Assembly (NCBI RefSeq): GCF_025567195.1
Contig: NZ_JAOQJF010000005.1
Location: 1 to 64,000 of the forward strand
Direction of reading: 5' to 3'
Origin: Alitiscatomonas aceti
Lineage (GTDB): Bacteria; Bacillota; Clostridia; Lachnospirales; Lachnospiraceae
Length of the DNA: 64,000 bases
The translations under genes and the position numbers were made by a program. This document shows positions 60,649 to 64,000 of the stretch, piece by piece. How positions within the stretch are numbered: position 1 is the stretch's first letter; the number at the start of each line of letters is the position of its first letter. The notes below the pieces were generated by a model that saw only the letters and a program-made list of their open reading frames with translations, was not told where the DNA came from and made no database searches.

Positions 60649-60949
60649 TCATACAGTGAAAAAACCAAAAGACCAGGAGCGCTTATAGAGCCAGCAGATT
60701 CCCACTTATCAAGCAGTACACAGTAAAATTAAATAAACCACCCCAAGGGACAGCCGGGAAAACCGACTGTCCTTTTTCTATGCCTACGGGCAGAAAGGAG
60801 CAGCCAGCCATGACAATCTGGATACTATTATTACTGCCGGATACTTGCCACAGGACAGGGCATATCAGAATGATTTCGACCGTCTTGTGGCAAAGCTCTA
60901 AAAAACTGACAAACCTTGACTGCAAAGAGGATCAAGATCGTCTTCCCCT
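60649..60949 (+). other. Degraded mobile-element sequence
   Basis: The stretch holds a terminator-like hairpin (60750-60779, GGACAGCCGG/CCGACTGTCC plus five T). After AGAAAGGAG comes a frame reading NLDTIITAGYLPQDRAYQND and ending FDRLVAKL, about 60812-60901. This frame is one base out of register with the ATG at 60810, as if a G were lost. The peptide looks like part of a small gene of clostridial conjugative elements (from memory, low certainty). The rest shows no gene. Confidence 0.4.
60750..60779 (+). terminator. Terminator-like hairpin in the remnant patch
   Basis: GGACAG-C-CGG pairs with CCG-A-CTGTCC around GAAAA, then five T (60775-60779). Confidence 0.6.
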
Positions 60950-63532
60950 CTATCTGTACCCCTCTCCCATGCTCTTCTTATCAAACACGTTCTGGTACAC
61001 CAGATACTGGTATTCCTCCAGCACCCCCTCCTCATCCTCCATCCTGGAGTTCCACTGGCCGGAGGCGTCGAAGCAGCCGAAGGCGTTCATGGCCGGGTAG
61101 GCGGCCGCCGTCTCAAAAAGGAAGCTCTCATAGGCATTCAGGGGCACTCCCGCCGCCTCCAGCAGCAGGGGACGCAGAAAGCCCGGGGAGGTGACCACAT
61201 CTGACATCTCCTGAATGTCAAAATTCGCCCAAAGGATAAAGCTGGCGTAATACCACCTCTGGGAGTCCAGCTCCCCGTCCCGTTCCTCCAGCTTCTGGTC
61301 CATGAACTCCGATACGCCTTCGTCCATGCTGGGCTGGTGGTCGCCGAACATCAGGATCACCGTGTCCTCCTCTGCCTCTGAGAAGTAATCGGTCAGCTCC
61401 TTAAAGGCCGCGTCAGATTCGCGGATCAGAGACAGATATTCTAACATCTGCGGTGTCTGGAGCTCTTTATCCACAGGCATCACCGTCACATCCACCGCCG
61501 GTTCGTCCTCCGAATATCCGCCGTGGTTCTGCATGGTCACATTGAACATGAAAAATGGACGGCCCGGCTCCCTTTCCTCATAAAGATGGATCACATTTTT
61601 AAAATCTGCCCGGTCGCTCACATAGGTGCGGAGATATTCCTCGTGGGGCAGGCTGTCCTCCTCTGAGTAGAACGCATCCAGTCCCAGAAGCGGATACACC
61701 GACGATCTGCGGTAGCTGATGGGCAGGTACGGATGGTACGCCGCCGCCTGGTAGCCCAGCTCCTTCAGCTTCCAGGCCAGGGACTGCTGGACACTTCCCA
61801 TATACTGGACATAGGGACTGCTGCCAGGAGGCAGGAAATAAAGGCTGTTGCCTGTGAGGAATTCATACTCTGTGTTGGCCGTTCCTCCTCCGTAAACCGA
61901 TGTAAGGACCTTTCCTCTGACCGCATTGTCCATAGAATGGATATTGGGAAACACGTCTGTGTCTGTCTCAAAGCCGTAAATGGCCGGAAGGTCCGCCAGG
62001 GTCTCATTCATAATGACGATCAGATTGGGGTAACGGTCTCCGGCTTCCCTAAGAAGTCCCTTCTCTGTTCCATCACTGTCCAAAGCCGTCTCCAGGATCT
62101 CCTCCGCCCGCTTTGCCGTATAGCCCTCCGGCGTCTTTACCCTTCCCATCTTTATAAAGGAAGCAAAGGAGAGCAGATATCCCTTTTCGCTGGTAATGAT
62201 CTGGAGATTGGAAAAATTGTCAAAGGTGGGAAGCTTCACCGCAAAGACCGCAGCCGCCGCAGCCGCCAGGGCCACATTTCCCAGAAACCCTCTGAGCCTT
62301 CTTTCGCACCGGGCTGTGCCCAGGGCAGAAAACAGCGTAAGGACCGTCACCAGAAGGGCCAGGACCGCAGCCGCCGACACTCCATCCGGAGCCAGGGAAT
62401 AATTCCCCAGCACATGGACAGCCGTCCCCGCATTGGCAATATCAAAGTATTCCAGGGGATTGTTCCTCAGCGCGCCGTAATAATGGTTGGCCACCGAAAG
62501 CACCCCAAAGAGCAGAGCCGCTCCCGAAAAGGCCAGGGCTGCGTTCCCCAGGACCAGTAAAAATACCGCCGGGACCAGGGCGCACAGGGCCAGGTTCAGG
62601 ACCAGATAAAGCGGCGTCTGGAAGTCAAAGGTTGCCAGGTTGAGAAGCTCGGCCGCCGAAAACCATACGAAGGAAAAGGGGACCGCAAGTCCCAGTCCGT
62701 ACCATATGTTTTTCCTCTTTCTTCCCGCTCCCAGATGCAGGGACATAATGGTAAAGACCTCCAGGCCCAGAACAAACATCCAGCACAAAAGATGTTGACG
62801 TCCCGCTCCGTCATTGTCCATGAGGGGTTTTCTGAGGGTCCACAGAATCCCGGCCTTTAAAATTGCCTGTAGCGCCGCAGCGGCCAGGATGGGGGGCCAT
62901 TTTCTTGGAAAGCCCATGGCCGCCGGTCCGGATCTCCCAGAGGATCCCCTCCGTTCCTCCTGCCGGAGCATGAAAAGCCGCCTCCATCCCAGTACTTCCA
63001 GGACCGCCAGAAGCCCCAGAGCCCAGGCGGACAGATACAGCTTCTGAAAATCCAGGATCACTGCCAGGCGGTCGTTGACCACCGCGCCCTCAACCGTAAG
63101 CACTGCCCCCGGCTCCGTGGCCAGATCCAGGCGGATGGCACTGACTCCCCGGTACCCCTGGGCACGGCCGAACCGGGCCGAGAGCCTTCCGTCTGTGAGC
63201 GCCATCGTCCGGTAGCCCGCCGACGGGATCAGATAAAGCTGGGCCTCCGAGCCGGCTCCTCCTACACCAGATACCTTCACCGTAAGAAACCGGACGTTCA
63301 CCGGCTCTCCAAAGGCGTAATAGATCCACGGATCACTGGAAAGAGACGTCAGCTCCCCCCGTTCTCCCAGTTCAAATTCTTTTAGGTTCCTTCCATTTTC
63401 CCCCAGAAGCGCTTCCCTGGAAATAGAAAACTGGGGGCAGGCCCGAAGCGTCAGACCTGTCCCCACCACATTCATCACCAGAAAAGCTGCCAGGATCAGC
63501 AGAAGGAACGGATTCCGCCCCCTACTGCTCAC
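60950..63532 (-). CDS. LTA-synthase-like membrane sulfatase
   Basis: The 860-residue protein has an N-terminal membrane segment, an extracytoplasmic beta-rich part (about 35-160), a block of about nine membrane segments (165-470), and a sulfatase-fold domain (about 490-800). The latter shows NLIVIMNETLADL, the likely nucleophile Thr in YGGGTANTEYEFLTG, and the metal motif FGDHQPS. LtaS-type enzymes transfer glycerol phosphate to build lipoteichoic or related wall polymers. It starts with GTG overlapping the xpt stop by eight bases; the ribosome site is weak, so coupling is likely. The added N-terminal ectodomain is longer than in classic LtaS. Confidence 0.87.
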   Translation of the reverse strand: MSSRGRNPFLLLILAAFLVMNVVGTGLTLRACPQFSISREALLGENGRNLKEFELGERGELTSLSSDPWIYYAFGEPVNVRFLTVKVSGVGGAGSEAQLYLIPSAGYRTMALTDGRLSARFGRAQGYRGVSAIRLDLATEPGAVLTVEGAVVNDRLAVILDFQKLYLSAWALGLLAVLEVLGWRRLFMLRQEERRGSSGRSGPAAMGFPRKWPPILAAAALQAILKAGILWTLRKPLMDNDGAGRQHLLCWMFVLGLEVFTIMSLHLGAGRKRKNIWYGLGLAVPFSFVWFSAAELLNLATFDFQTPLYLVLNLALCALVPAVFLLVLGNAALAFSGAALLFGVLSVANHYYGALRNNPLEYFDIANAGTAVHVLGNYSLAPDGVSAAAVLALLVTVLTLFSALGTARCERRLRGFLGNVALAAAAAAVFAVKLPTFDNFSNLQIITSEKGYLLSFASFIKMGRVKTPEGYTAKRAEEILETALDSDGTEKGLLREAGDRYPNLIVIMNETLADLPAIYGFETDTDVFPNIHSMDNAVRGKVLTSVYGGGTANTEYEFLTGNSLYFLPPGSSPYVQYMGSVQQSLAWKLKELGYQAAAYHPYLPISYRRSSVYPLLGLDAFYSEEDSLPHEEYLRTYVSDRADFKNVIHLYEEREPGRPFFMFNVTMQNHGGYSEDEPAVDVTVMPVDKELQTPQMLEYLSLIRESDAAFKELTDYFSEAEEDTVILMFGDHQPSMDEGVSEFMDQKLEERDGELDSQRWYYASFILWANFDIQEMSDVVTSPGFLRPLLLEAAGVPLNAYESFLFETAAAYPAMNAFGCFDASGQWNSRMEDEEGVLEEYQYLVYQNVFDKKSMGEGYR

Positions 63533-64000
63533 GGAAGGTTACCGTTCCCGTCTCTGCGTCCATGGCATCCACGATAGCCAGGGATTCCAGACGGTAGCCC
63601 AGGTTTCTTATGATCCGGCCGCCGCTCTGGAAGCCCTTTTCAATGGCGATCCCGATCCCCTCTGTAATGGCTCCAGCCTGGGCTACGATGGATAAAAGCC
63701 CCTGAAGCGCACAGCCGTTGGCCAGGAAGTCGTCGATCAGGAGCACATGCTCCCCTTCCTTTAAAAACTTTTTGGATACGATGACCTGGTTTTTGCATTT
63801 ATGGGTAAAGGATTCCACCTCTGCCACATACATTTCTCCGTCCAGATTGATGCTCTGGGTCTTTTTGGCAAATACCACCGGCACATCGAAATATCTGGCG
63901 GCAATGCAGGCAATGCCGATCCCGGATGCCTCGATGGTCAGGATCTTGTCCACCTGTACGTCTGCAAAGCGGCGCTTGAACTCCTCTCCCATCTGCTCCA
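63522..64000 (-). CDS. xpt: Xanthine phosphoribosyltransferase, start outside the window
   Basis: The visible 159 codons cover most of Xpt: EQMGEEFKRRFADVQVDKIL, ILTIEASGIGIACIAARYF, the PRPP loop VLLIDDFLANGCALQGLL and the C-terminal GYRLESLAIVDAM. It salvages xanthine to XMP. Homology shows that about 35 residues are missing because the gene crosses the right edge; the ATG at 63992 is an internal methionine. A purine riboswitch, if present, would lie outside. Confidence 0.93.
   Translation of the reverse strand, partial: EQMGEEFKRRFADVQVDKILTIEASGIGIACIAARYFDVPVVFAKKTQSINLDGEMYVAEVESFTHKCKNQVIVSKKFLKEGEHVLLIDDFLANGCALQGLLSIVAQAGAITEGIGIAIEKGFQSGGRIIRNLGYRLESLAIVDAMDAETGTVTFREQ

Overview
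The window looks like a chromosomal segment of a spore-forming, gut-type anaerobe of the Lachnospiraceae (Clostridium cluster XIVa). The evidence is a complete spoIIIAA-AH operon, spoIID-spoIIQ, cotJA-JB-JC, an FprA flavodiiron protein with rubredoxin, several surface proteins with choline-binding-type wall repeats, GC-rich coding sequence and strong GGAGG ribosome sites. The species cannot be fixed from the sequence alone. Most genes lie on the minus strand.

Layout. 1-106: start of a transposase that runs off the left edge. 376-447: tRNA-Glu(CTC) with its own promoter and terminator. 660-6491: Asp23-family gene and the spoIIIA operon, behind a SigE-like promoter. 6884-10232: response regulator, ABC ATPase, ABC permease and histidine kinase, an arrangement typical of peptide-antibiotic sensing and resistance. 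10300-17520: rlmH, a GNAT acetyltransferase, an orphan PhoB-type regulator with comEA, a YdcZ-type transporter, folD, azlCD and a PadR/DUF1700 module. 17754-21992: an AGCS symporter, a 2-hydroxyacid dehydrogenase, an amidohydrolase and a small membrane protein on the plus strand. 22142-33776: a wall-repeat protein, an RlmI-like methyltransferase, trkH-trkA, a Fur-box feo operon, and fprA, rubredoxin, M42 peptidase and a DUF1540 protein. 33901-35295: cotJ operon. 35667-42245: a surface operon with a 1772-residue M60-type metallopeptidase carrying a dockerin and, directly after it, a cohesin-like protein with wall-binding repeats. 42550-51394: CBS protein, LUD protein, spoIIQ, spoIID, glgP and ileS. 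ileS is preceded by an isoleucine T-box leader. 51874-56124: a 1416-residue beta-helix surface protein. 56477-58551: pncB and a UPF0340 gene. 58683-60949: an accessory patch with a truncated LysR gene, a DUF4143 ATPase and degraded mobile-element sequence. 60950-64000: an LTA-synthase-like sulfatase and xpt, which runs off the right edge.

How the parts fit. The spoIIIA products with SpoIIQ form the mother cell-forespore channel, and SpoIID acts in engulfment. Candidate SigE promoters precede spoIIIA and spoIID, a SigF/G-type promoter precedes spoIIQ, and a SigK/E-type -10 box precedes cotJ. The feo genes take up ferrous iron under a promoter with a 14/15 Fur-box match. The diiron flavoprotein and rubredoxin would detoxify oxygen or NO.

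The most interesting observations are: (1) the dockerin-bearing M60 peptidase next to a cohesin-like, wall-bound partner, which suggests a two-protein surface complex for host glycoproteins; (2) a dispersed structured intergenic element whose hairpins differ between copies by compensatory changes, including a shorter copy inside the ileS leader; (3) a second dispersed repeat at convergent gene ends; (4) a twin palindromic box between the beta-helix gene and pncB.
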